Below, piece after piece: positions 41,216 to 48,727 of a DNA stretch of 64,000 nucleotides; position 1 is the stretch's first letter; every line of letters begins with the position of its first letter. Below the pieces are notes generated by a model. The model was given only the letters and a program-made list of their open reading frames with translations. It was not told the DNA's origin and ran no database searches. Made by a program: the position numbers and the translations under genes. Origin of the DNA: Streptomyces sclerotialus (GTDB taxonomy: Bacteria > Actinomycetota > Actinomycetes > Streptomycetales > Streptomycetaceae); assembly GCA_000719105.1 (NCBI GenBank), contig JODX01000032.1, positions 3,405 through 67,404 on the forward strand, written 5' to 3'.

Positions 41216-41904
41216 ACGCCGAGCAGCTCCCCGAGCGGCACCCCCGCCAGCTCCCTGACGTCCCGCGCGAGATGGGCCTGGTCCGCGAAGCCCGCGCGGG
41301 CCGCCGTCTCGGCGAAGGGCACCCCGTTCCGGGCCAGGGCCAACGCCCGCTGGAACCGTAGGACACGGGCCAGCGTCTTGGGGCCGTAACCGAACGCGGC
41401 GAGGGCGCGGCGATGCAACTGGCGTGCTCCGATGCCGAGTTCGTCGGCGGTCGCGGCGACTGGGCGGCCCGCGTCGAGTGCGGCGACGATCCTGCGCAGC
41501 AGCGGATCGGGGGCGGCGGAGGCGGCCGCCCGCGCGAGCGCCGCTTCCTCCAGTCCGCGCGCCGGGTCGGCCGCGGCGTTCACCCGTGCGGTGAGGCGCC
41601 GTACCTCCGCCGCCGGCCAGAGGTCGGCGAGCTCGACGCGCCGATCGCGCAGTGCGTGGGCGGGGACGCCGAGGTAGGCGGGCGCGGTGCCGGGGTGGAA
41701 GCGGACACCGGCCCAGGGTCCGGACGCCGCCCCGGGCGCGTGCGCGCGTGTGTCGGGCCCGGCGACCAGTAACCGCCCCTCGTGCCACAGCAGGTCCATG
41801 CAGCCGTCGGGCAGCACCAGCCCCGTGGCGGGCGACGGCGAGCCGCCGCCGGTTCTCGTCCACACCACCGCGCCCGGCAGCCGGGACGCTCTCTCCGCGT
41901 ACAC
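41212..41904 (-). CDS. AraC family transcriptional regulator (N-terminal DUF6597-like)
   Basis: A 230-residue protein. The N-terminal 90 residues ([20 protein letters not shown], then GVRFHPG) fit the DUF6597 sensor seen before AraC domains. The HTH pair is [20 protein letters not shown] and [20 protein letters not shown]. The GTG start at 41904 follows TAGCCT (41917-41912 on the minus strand) by seven bases, a leaderless pattern. That -10 overlaps the stop codon of the next AraC gene upstream, only ten bases away. The likely target is the convergent VOC gene. Confidence 0.88.
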   Translation of the reverse strand: MYAERASRLPGAVVWTRTGGGSPSPATGLVLPDGCMDLLWHEGRLLVAGPDTRAHAPGAASGPWAGVRFHPGTAPAYLGVPAHALRDRRVELADLWPAAEVRRLTARVNAAADPARGLEEAALARAAASAAPDPLLRRIVAALDAGRPVAATADELGIGARQLHRRALAAFGYGPKTLARVLRFQRALALARNGVPFAETAARAGFADQAHLARDVRELAGVPLGELLGV

Positions 41905-41914
41905 GTGCGCCAGG

Positions 41915-42850
41915 CTACGCCGCGCGGTTGCGGTGCTCCTGGGGGCTGATGCCGTACACCCTCTTGAAGGCGCCGGAGAGAGCGAAGGCGCTGCCGTAGC
42001 CGACCCGGCGGGCTATCGCGTCGAGGGTGTCGTCCGTGTCGCGCAGCCGGTCGGCGGCGAGGGCGAGGCGCACGCCGGTGAGGTACGTCATCGGGGGCTC
42101 GCCCACGAGTTCGCCGAAACGGCGGGCCAGTGCGGCGCGTGAGATCCCGGCCTCGGCGGCCAGCGACGCCACCGTCCAGGGGTGCGCCGGGTCGTCGTGG
42201 GCAAGCCGGAGCACCCGGCCCACGACCGGGTCGCCCAGCGCCCGGTACCAGGCGGGCGCCTCGGCCTCCGGGCGGGCGAACCAGGTCCGCAGCGCCGCGA
42301 TGACGAGCAGGTCGAGCAGCCGGTCGAGGACGACGGGCTGGCCCGGTTCGTCCCGGACGATCTCGTCCATCAGGTACGGGGTGAGCGGGCACCGCCACGT
42401 GTCGGAGGACAGGGTCAGCAGCGGCGGCAGCGCGTCCAGCAGCCGTCCGCCGACCTCGCCCGGCCACAGGTAGGTGCCGATCAGCAGGACCGCCGAGCCG
42501 TCGGGCCGGTCGCCCCAGGTCCGGACGCCGAGGTCCATGGAACCGTTGAGGGGGCGGCCGTCCGGATAGGCGCACTCCCCGCCCGGCGAGATCACGGCCC
42601 GCGGCTCGGTCGCCGGGTCGTCGCCGCAGGTGTACGGGGCCGGGCCGCGCGCGATGGCGAGATCCCCCGCCCTCAGCCGGAGCCGCTTCCCCGTGTCCGG
42701 GGCGATCCACGCCTCGCCGCGGACCATGAGCATCACCGTGAGCGGGGCGCGGTCCTCGACACGGACGCACCACGGCGGGTCGAAGCACGCCCGGATCATG
42801 AGGGCGCCACGGGCGCGGGGGCCCTCCAGCAGGCCGGCGAGCGGGTCCAT
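41915..42850 (-). CDS. AraC family transcriptional regulator with cupin_6 sensor
   Basis: A 311-residue regulator. The N-terminal cupin-type domain ([20 protein letters not shown], then [16 protein letters not shown]) is the AraC cupin_6 layout. The C-terminal HTHs are [20 protein letters not shown] and [20 protein letters not shown], ending in [17 protein letters not shown] (42862-42857 on the minus strand) ends six bases before the ATG at 42850; no ribosome-binding site is present, so leaderless. It is divergent from an NmrA-type reductase 80 bp away, which this subfamily commonly regulates. Confidence 0.92.
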   Translation of the reverse strand: MDPLAGLLEGPRARGALMIRACFDPPWCVRVEDRAPLTVMLMVRGEAWIAPDTGKRLRLRAGDLAIARGPAPYTCGDDPATEPRAVISPGGECAYPDGRPLNGSMDLGVRTWGDRPDGSAVLLIGTYLWPGEVGGRLLDALPPLLTLSSDTWRCPLTPYLMDEIVRDEPGQPVVLDRLLDLLVIAALRTWFARPEAEAPAWYRALGDPVVGRVLRLAHDDPAHPWTVASLAAEAGISRAALARRFGELVGEPPMTYLTGVRLALAADRLRDTDDTLDAIARRVGYGSAFALSGAFKRVYGISPQEHRNRAA

Positions 42851-42930
42851 GGCGTCAGCGTAGACGCGCGCATATGGAATTGAGCCGTTCGCCGATGTTC
42901 GCCTGCGGAGCGCGACCGTTGACTGGTGCC

Positions 42931-43815
42931 ATGACAGAGATGACATGGAGCGGGCCGGACGGGACGGACAGGGCGGACGGGACGGACGGGACGGACAGGA
43001 CGGTACTGGTGACCGGGGCGTCGGGGCGGACCGGCAGCCGGGTCGCCGCGGCGGCTCGGGCGGCCGGGCTCACGGTGCGGGCCGGGTCGCGTGCGACGGG
43101 CTTCGACTGGGCGGACCGGTCGACGTGGGCGGTGGCGCTGCGGGGCGCGGACGCGGCGTACCTGATGTATCCCGCGGACATCGGCCACCCCTCGGCGGCC
43201 GGGGCGATCGGCGCGCTGGCCGGCGAGGCGGTCGCGCACGGGGTGCGGCACCTGGTGCTGCTCTCGGGGCGCGGCGAGGACCAGGCCCTCCCGGCGGAGG
43301 AGGCGCTGAAAGCCTCGGGAGCGGACTGGACGGTCGTACGGGCCGCGTGGTTCGCCCAGAACTTCAGCGAGGGCCCGCTGGTGGACGGGCTGCGCCAGGG
43401 CGAGCTGGTGTTCCCGGCGGGCGAGGTGGCGGAGCCCTTCATCGATGTGCGGGACATCGCGGACGTCGTCGTGGCCGCGCTGACGGCGGGCGGCCGGTAC
43501 GCCGGCCGGACCCTGGAGCTGACCGGGCCGCGCCCGATGGGCTTCCGCGAGGCGGTCGCGGAGGTCTCCAAGGCGGCGGGGCGGGACTTCGCGTACGTTC
43601 CCGTCTCCGCCCGCGAGTACGGCGAGGCCCTGGCCGGTTTCGGCATCCCGCCCGGGGAGGCGGCCGTGCTGGTCGAGATCTTCGAGACGCTGCTGGACGG
43701 CCGCAACGCCCATGTCACGCCGGGCGTCCGGGAGGTGCTGGGCCGCGAGCCGCGCGACTTCGCGGACTTCGCGCGGGAGGCCGCCGCGGCGGGCACCTGG
43801 GCTGCCGATGTGTGA
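42931..43815 (+). CDS. NmrA-like NAD(P)-binding protein
   Basis: Starting at ATG 42931 the protein has 294 residues. An acidic/Gly/Thr-rich low-complexity start (from GGACGG-type DNA repeats) precedes the nucleotide-binding motif VLVTGASGRTGSRVAAAA. HLVLLSGRGEDQAL, WTVVRAAWFAQNF and FIDVRDIADVVVAAL follow, as in NmrA/quinone-oxidoreductase-like atypical SDRs that bind NADP and act as redox sensors or reductases. The catalytic Tyr-X3-Lys is absent. An upstream ATG at 42874 is possible. The divergent AraC gene probably controls it. A long inverted repeat terminates it. Confidence 0.88.
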   Translation: MTEMTWSGPDGTDRADGTDGTDRTVLVTGASGRTGSRVAAAARAAGLTVRAGSRATGFDWADRSTWAVALRGADAAYLMYPADIGHPSAAGAIGALAGEAVAHGVRHLVLLSGRGEDQALPAEEALKASGADWTVVRAAWFAQNFSEGPLVDGLRQGELVFPAGEVAEPFIDVRDIADVVVAALTAGGRYAGRTLELTGPRPMGFREAVAEVSKAAGRDFAYVPVSAREYGEALAGFGIPPGEAAVLVEIFETLLDGRNAHVTPGVREVLGREPRDFADFAREAAAAGTWAADV

Positions 43816-43853
43816 CGGGCGGGATGGCTGACGCCCGGCGGCATGGACGCCGC

Positions 43854-43924
43854 GGGGCCGGCCCGTCGTACGGAGGCAGTGCCTGCCCCGGAGGCAGCAC
43901 CTGCTTATACGACGGACCGGCCCC
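43854..43924. terminator. Bidirectional terminator with 17-bp arms
   Basis: Arm GGGGCCGGCCCGTCGTA (43854-43870) pairs with TACGACGGACCGGCCCC (43908-43924), one mismatch. The 37-nt interior contains further inverted GGAGGCAG/CTGCC elements. It lies between convergent genes (NmrA-like and YihY), so it probably stops both transcripts. Confidence 0.8.
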
Positions 43925-43944
43925 GTCCGGCGGTCTCCCCGGGC

Positions 43945-45096
43945 TCACTCCCCCGGCGGCGCCCCGCCCCCCGGCTTGTCGGACGCCTTGGCATGGGTGC
44001 GCAGGCGCGAGGTGACGTCCTCGGGCGGCAGGAAGCGGGACCAGCGTTCGGGGAACTCGGAGGGCATGTCCGGATCGTCGGGGTCGTGGGGCTCGGCGGC
44101 GCGGGCCGCGGCGGCGCGGGCGACGTACTCGGCGGCCAGCTCCTCCCGCAGACGCTCGTTGGCGGCGCGCGCGGCGGCCGTGGCGGCGGCCGGCCAGACC
44201 CGGTCGATGGCGGCGTTGACGGCGGCGCCGACCAGCACCGCGAACGCGGACACGCCGATCCAGAGCAGGACGGCGACGGCGGCGGCGAGGGAGCCGTAGA
44301 TCGTCGCGCCCTCGATCGTGTTGGTGAGGTAGATCCGCAGCAGGAAGCTGCCGAGCACCCACATGCCGAGGGCGACCAGGGCGCCCGGGGCGTCCTCGAC
44401 CCAGGGCGAGCGCACGGGCACGGAGACGTGGTACAGCGTCGTCAGGAACACGACCGACAGGACGATCACGACCGGCCAGTACAGGATCTGCACCAGGGTC
44501 GTCGACCACGGCAGGACGTTCACCACCGCGTCCGGGCCCGCGACCATCAGCGGCAGCGCCACCGACCCGATCAGCAGCGCCACGATGAACAGCAGGAAGG
44601 CCAGCAGCCGGGTCTTGACTATGCCGCGCACACCGTCGAGGCCGTACATCACGGTGATGGTGTCGATGAAGACGTTCACCGCTCGGGATCCGGACCAGAC
44701 CGCGAAGAGGAAACCGACGGAGATGACGTCGGGTCTGCCGCCCTGCGTCACATCGTCCAGAATCGGCTGGGCGATCTCCTGGACGCCGCGGTCGGACAGC
44801 ACCGTGCGGGAGGCCTCCAGAAGGTTGTTCTCCAGGCTGGAAATGGTGTCGGCGCCCGTCCAGGCGTCGACGTAGTAGAGCAGGCCGATCAGACTGACGA
44901 GCAGCGGCGGCACGGACATCAGCGTGAAGAACGCCGCCTCCGCCGCGAGGCCGAGAACGCGGTACTCGATGCACGAGTTCACGGTGTCCTTCAGCAGCAG
45001 CCAGGCTGTTCTGCGCTTGGAGACGTTCCGGTAGAGGGCACGGGCCCGGTGGAGACGGCCGGAGGGGCTCTCGGAGAACTTTCTTGCTGGCTGCAC
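43945..45096 (-). CDS. YihY/BrkB family inner-membrane protein
   Basis: A 383-residue integral membrane protein with the YihY layout of six hydrophobic segments: EAAFFTLMSVPPLLVSLIGL, FLFAVWSGSRAVNVFIDTI, LLAFLLFIVALLIGSVALPL, ILYWPVVIVLSVVFLTTLY, ALVALGMWVLGSFLLRIYL and AAVAVLLWIGVSAFAVLVGA. The last 90 residues are a charged, Ala-rich cytoplasmic tail. Some homologues were once called ribonuclease BN; that activity belongs elsewhere and the true role is unknown. It is monocistronic on the minus strand. Confidence 0.92.
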   Translation of the reverse strand: MQPARKFSESPSGRLHRARALYRNVSKRRTAWLLLKDTVNSCIEYRVLGLAAEAAFFTLMSVPPLLVSLIGLLYYVDAWTGADTISSLENNLLEASRTVLSDRGVQEIAQPILDDVTQGGRPDVISVGFLFAVWSGSRAVNVFIDTITVMYGLDGVRGIVKTRLLAFLLFIVALLIGSVALPLMVAGPDAVVNVLPWSTTLVQILYWPVVIVLSVVFLTTLYHVSVPVRSPWVEDAPGALVALGMWVLGSFLLRIYLTNTIEGATIYGSLAAAVAVLLWIGVSAFAVLVGAAVNAAIDRVWPAAATAAARAANERLREELAAEYVARAAAARAAEPHDPDDPDMPSEFPERWSRFLPPEDVTSRLRTHAKASDKPGGGAPPGE

Positions 45097-45454
45097 GCCT
45101 CTTACGGTATCCGCCGCGACAGGCGGCCCTCACCATGCGGTACCGATGCCGGGGCTCCCGGCGGTACGGATTGCCGGGCCTGTTCCGGTACGGGCGCCGG
45201 AGCGGGGGCGTCACCGGTGCCCCGGCCGTCCCGTACCGATGCCGGGGCCCCGCTACCGAGGCCGTAGGCCCCGTCGGTACCCGCGGCCCCACCCGCCCGC
45301 GCCCCCGGACCGCACGCTTCCCACGGGTCCCGCCGCACGGCAGAAATACGAGGGCAACCCATGGGAAACCAGCGAAGATTACTCATGCACTTTCTGTCAT
45401 GCTCTCGCTGGCCGAATCAGGTGGGGTCGGTCGGCGGGATGGTTGATGACGCCC

Positions 45455-45487
45455 GCTTCAGCGAGAGGGGAAGTTCCCCGTTGAAGC
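45455..45487 (+). ncRNA. Nested stem-loop of unknown function
   Basis: GCTTCA (45455-45460) pairs with TGAAGC (45482-45487) and inside it GGGGAA (45467-45472) pairs with TTCCCC (45474-45479). The pairs are perfect. It lies 0.7 kb ahead of the Pls-like gene. I recognise no riboswitch class. Confidence 0.3.
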
Positions 45488-45656
45488 ACATCCGCGGGCT
45501 GCACCGAAGGAGCCGCGGAAGATCGGCCGTAGCACGGGAAAGCGTCAATTGCCCGAACTCCCTTGACCTGTTCGTGAATACACCGAAAGAATCCAGATTG
45601 CATTCCACTGCGGACCACCGCCAAGGGGGAGGGGCGCCGCACAACGGGGGACGTGG

Positions 45657-45722
45657 GGACACCTGACCAAGTGTCCTAGCTGCAGCGTTGCCCGTGATCC
45701 GCCGGAGATCCGGGCGGATCAC
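45657..45722 (+). terminator. Two consecutive stem-loops (possible terminator or attenuator)
   Basis: GGACAC (45657-45662) pairs with GTGTCC (45671-45676). Then GTGATCCGCC (45694-45703) pairs perfectly with GGCGGATCAC (45713-45722) over a 9-nt loop. The second is strong enough to be a Streptomyces terminator. It may end a short upstream transcript or attenuate a long leader of the synthetase operon. Confidence 0.4.
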
Positions 45723-46180
45723 CCCCGTACTGCTCCGTGCCGACCCACATGGCTGTCCGGTTCCACTCTTTCACACGCCGACTGGACATAACCGCTCGCC
45801 ATGTCATTACGCGCCACGCCGCTCAGCCCAGGGCGTATTTCAACTGTGAACCGCCCCGGAGAAATCCATGCATTCACTCGCGCCACGCACTCCTCTTTCC
45901 CACCCGTTTCCGCATGTCGCCGCCGCTGCGACGCAATGCGCGCCGGGTGCGACGTGATCTGTCACGGCCCCTGACAAACATTTATTGACGCCCCGGTAAC
46001 CGGCCCACGCCAGGAACCGGACAACGGGGCGCGGGCGTATTCCCTGCAACGGGCGGACCGTGCGCCCGGGCCCGCCGCGAGGCGGCCGGGCCCCTCGCCG
46101 CGGTCGCCCGCGATCCGGCGCCGCTCCGCGCGCCGCACACACAACACAGACGCTGAAACGAACATGCACTAGGAGTTCAT

Positions 46181-48727
46181 GTGGTGGGAAACAGCGGTGA
46201 GGCCACGACTGCCGCTCCGCCCGACCTTCCGGCCGCGCAGGTCGCATGCACGGACAACGGCGCGCAGGCCGCGCGCCCGGACTCCGGGCAGCTCACGCGC
46301 GCGGACACCGAGCGGATCCTCGCCGAGGTGCTGGCCGCGGTCGTGCGGGTCGATCAGGTGTCGGCCGACAGCCACTTCTTCGACGACCTCGGCGCCAATT
46401 CACTGGTGATGGCCCACTTCTGCGCCCGGATCCGAAAGCGGTCCGACCTGCCGTCGGTGTCGATGAAGGACGTCTACGCCCATCCGACGGTCCGCGGTCT
46501 GGCCGCCGTCCTGGCCGGGGCCGAGGAACCGGGCCCCGAGCGGGCGCCCGTGCAGGCCGAGCCGGTGCCGCCCGGAAGCTCGTTCCGCCACGCGCTCTGC
46601 GGAACGCTGCAGTTCCTGGTCTTCGTCGGATACAGCCTGCTCGGCGCGGTCGCCCTCACCCAGGGGTACGAGTGGGTGGCCGCCGCCCCGTCGGCCGCCG
46701 GCGTCTATCTGCGGGCGGCGCTGTTCGGCGGCCTGCTCGTCGTCGGGCTGACCCTGCTGCCGGTCGCCGCCAAGTGGCTGCTGATCGGCCGCGCCAGGCC
46801 GGCCGAGTTCCCGGTCTGGGGCATGACCTACTTACGGTTCTGGATCGTCCGGGCGCTGCTGCACACCAGCCCGGCGATGCTCCTCGTCGGCAACCCGCTG
46901 TACGCGGTCTACCTGCGCGCCCTCGGTGCCCGCATCGGCCGGAACACGACGATCCTGAGCCGCTCGGTGCCCGTCGCCGCGGATCTGCTCACGGTGGGCG
47001 AGGGCACGGTGATCCGCAAGGACTCGTCGCTGCAGTGCTACCACGCCCACGCCGGGCGCCTGCGCACCGGCCCCGTCACCCTCGGCCGCGACGTGTTCGT
47101 GGGCGAGCGGACCGTGCTGGACATCAACACCTCGATGGGCGACGGATCCCAGCTCGGCCACTCCTCCGCGCTGCGTCCCGGCGAGTCGGTGCCGGCCGGG
47201 GAGAGCTGGCACGGCTCCCCCGCCGAGCGCACGACGGTCGACCACATACGCGTCGCCCCGGCGCCGTGCGGCACGCTCCGCCGGGCCGGCTACGCCGCCG
47301 GCTCCCTGCTCCAGGTCTTCCTGCTGTGGGTGCCGCTGGCCGTCGGCGGCCTGTACCTGCTGTTCGCGGTGGCCCCCGGTCTCGAGGCGCTCGTCGACGC
47401 GCAGGCCCGGGACATCGGCTCGCTGCGCTTCTACGTCGAGGCGCTGGTGCTGTCCGTGGTGCTGTTCCTGGGCGGCACCGCGATCGGCGCGGTCACGGTG
47501 CTCCTCGTGCCGCGCCTGCTGAACCGGATGATCAAGCCGGACAGGGTGTATCCGCTGTACGGCTTCCAGTACGGGGTGCACCGCACGATCACCCGTCTGA
47601 CCAACATCCTGTTCTACAAGTGGCTGTTCGGTGACAGCTCGTACATCGTCTACTACCTGAAGGCCCTCGGGTACAACCTGTCCCGCGTGCAGCAGACCGG
47701 CTCCAACTTCGGGACCGAGCTGAAGCACGAGACGCCGTTCCTGTCCACGGTCGGCCGGGGCACGATGGTCGCCGACGGCCTGTCGATCATGAACGCCGAG
47801 TACTCGGCCACCTCGTTCAAGGTCAGCCGGACGTCGATCGGGGCGCGCAACTTCCTCGGCAACGCCATCGCCTACCCGGCCGGGGGCCGTACGGGCGACA
47901 ACTGCCTGCTGGCCACGAAGGTGCTGGTGCCCCTGGACGGCGAGGTCCGCGAAGGGGTGGGGCTGCTCGGCTCGCCCCCGTTCGAGATCCCGCGGTCGGT
48001 GGAGCGCGACAGCCGCTTCGACCATCTGCGCCAAGGAGCGGAGTTCCAGCGGCGGCTGCATGCGAAGAATCGTTACAACCTGAAGTCGATGGGGATGCTG
48101 TTCGCCCTGAGGTGGGTGTGCGGCTTCGTGCTCACGGTGCTCGGCTTCGCGGCCGTCGACCTGTACTGGCACGGCACCGCGGCACTCGCCGTGGTCACCG
48201 CGTTCATGGTGCTGAGCCTCGTGTTCATCGTCGTGTACTTCGCGCTCGTGGAGCGCTGCATCCTGCGCTTCCGCCCGCTGCAGCCGGAGCTCTTCTCCAT
48301 CTACGACGAGCGCTTCTGGCACATCGAGCGCCTGTGGAAGGTGCCCGACCTGCACCTCGGCGTGCTGAACGGCACCCCGTTCAAGGTCTGGGCCTGGCGG
48401 CTGATGGGGGCGAAGTTCGGGAAGCGGGTCTTCGACGACGGCCTCTACCTGACCGAACGGACGCTGTCCACGGTCGGCGACGACTGCACCTTCAACATGG
48501 GCAGCAGGCTCCAGGCGCACTCGCAGGAGGACGGCACCTTCAAGTCGGACCACGTCAGGCTCGGCGACGGCGTGACCCTCGGGGTCGGCTCGCTGGTCCA
48601 CTACGGCGTGACCATGGGCGACGGGGCCGAACTCGCCGCCGACTCCTTTCTGCTGAAGGGCGAGCAAGTACCGCCGCGCGCGCGGTGGGGCGGCAACCCG
48701 GCCACGGAGGACCGGGGACGACGGTGA
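46181..48727 (+). CDS. Pls/PosA-type membrane poly-amino-acid synthetase subunit (carrier + six TM + three C-like domains)
   Basis: A GTG at 46181, five bases after AGGAG, gives 848 residues. Residues 38-108 are a carrier domain with the pantetheine serine in FFDDLGANSLVMAHFCARIR. Six hydrophobic segments follow in pairs (near 140-165, 170-200, 370-400, 415-450, 640-665, 667-695). Between and after them lie three hexapeptide/beta-helix-like domains (RNTTILSRSVPVAADLLTVG, TMVADGLSIMNAEYSATSFK, DDCTFNMGSRLQAHSQEDGT). This is the C-terminal half of the epsilon-poly-lysine synthetase (Pls) architecture, in which tandem C-like domains elongate an isopeptide chain at the membrane. The adenylation domain is on the next gene, overlapping by four bases. 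Confidence 0.88.
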   Translation: MVGNSGEATTAAPPDLPAAQVACTDNGAQAARPDSGQLTRADTERILAEVLAAVVRVDQVSADSHFFDDLGANSLVMAHFCARIRKRSDLPSVSMKDVYAHPTVRGLAAVLAGAEEPGPERAPVQAEPVPPGSSFRHALCGTLQFLVFVGYSLLGAVALTQGYEWVAAAPSAAGVYLRAALFGGLLVVGLTLLPVAAKWLLIGRARPAEFPVWGMTYLRFWIVRALLHTSPAMLLVGNPLYAVYLRALGARIGRNTTILSRSVPVAADLLTVGEGTVIRKDSSLQCYHAHAGRLRTGPVTLGRDVFVGERTVLDINTSMGDGSQLGHSSALRPGESVPAGESWHGSPAERTTVDHIRVAPAPCGTLRRAGYAAGSLLQVFLLWVPLAVGGLYLLFAVAPGLEALVDAQARDIGSLRFYVEALVLSVVLFLGGTAIGAVTVLLVPRLLNRMIKPDRVYPLYGFQYGVHRTITRLTNILFYKWLFGDSSYIVYYLKALGYNLSRVQQTGSNFGTELKHETPFLSTVGRGTMVADGLSIMNAEYSATSFKVSRTSIGARNFLGNAIAYPAGGRTGDNCLLATKVLVPLDGEVREGVGLLGSPPFEIPRSVERDSRFDHLRQGAEFQRRLHAKNRYNLKSMGMLFALRWVCGFVLTVLGFAAVDLYWHGTAALAVVTAFMVLSLVFIVVYFALVERCILRFRPLQPELFSIYDERFWHIERLWKVPDLHLGVLNGTPFKVWAWRLMGAKFGKRVFDDGLYLTERTLSTVGDDCTFNMGSRLQAHSQEDGTFKSDHVRLGDGVTLGVGSLVHYGVTMGDGAELAADSFLLKGEQVPPRARWGGNPATEDRGRR

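Larger units (their letters stand above)
45097..46180. other. Long intergenic region with direct repeats and stem-loops
   Basis: This 1.08-kb gap separates the divergent YihY gene and the Pls-like cluster. It holds a direct repeat (GTACCGATGCCGGGGC at 45140-45155 and 45233-45248) and several stem-loops at 45455-45722, annotated separately. A frame from 45361 to 45666 is open but has mixed third-position composition and no recognisable domain, so I do not call it a gene. The end (46141-46180) carries AGGAG before the synthetase GTG. Confidence 0.5.

Noticed and set aside
42874..42930. Longer NmrA-like protein from ATG 42874
   Set aside because: The extension would cover the divergent promoter and has no family similarity, though it cannot be excluded.
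45361..45666. Possible 101-residue protein upstream of the Pls-like gene
   Set aside because: Third-position base composition is mixed, there is no ribosome-binding site or known domain, and the segment is full of hairpins.
45097..46180. tRNA, SAM, cobalamin or c-di-AMP riboswitch in the long gap
   Set aside because: No conserved core of these classes and no T-loop/acceptor-stem pattern could be found by eye.
48112..48723. A much longer N-terminus for the adenylation protein (open to 48112)
   Set aside because: It would run in another frame through the Pls-like coding sequence; the GTGA overlap at 48724 is the natural start.
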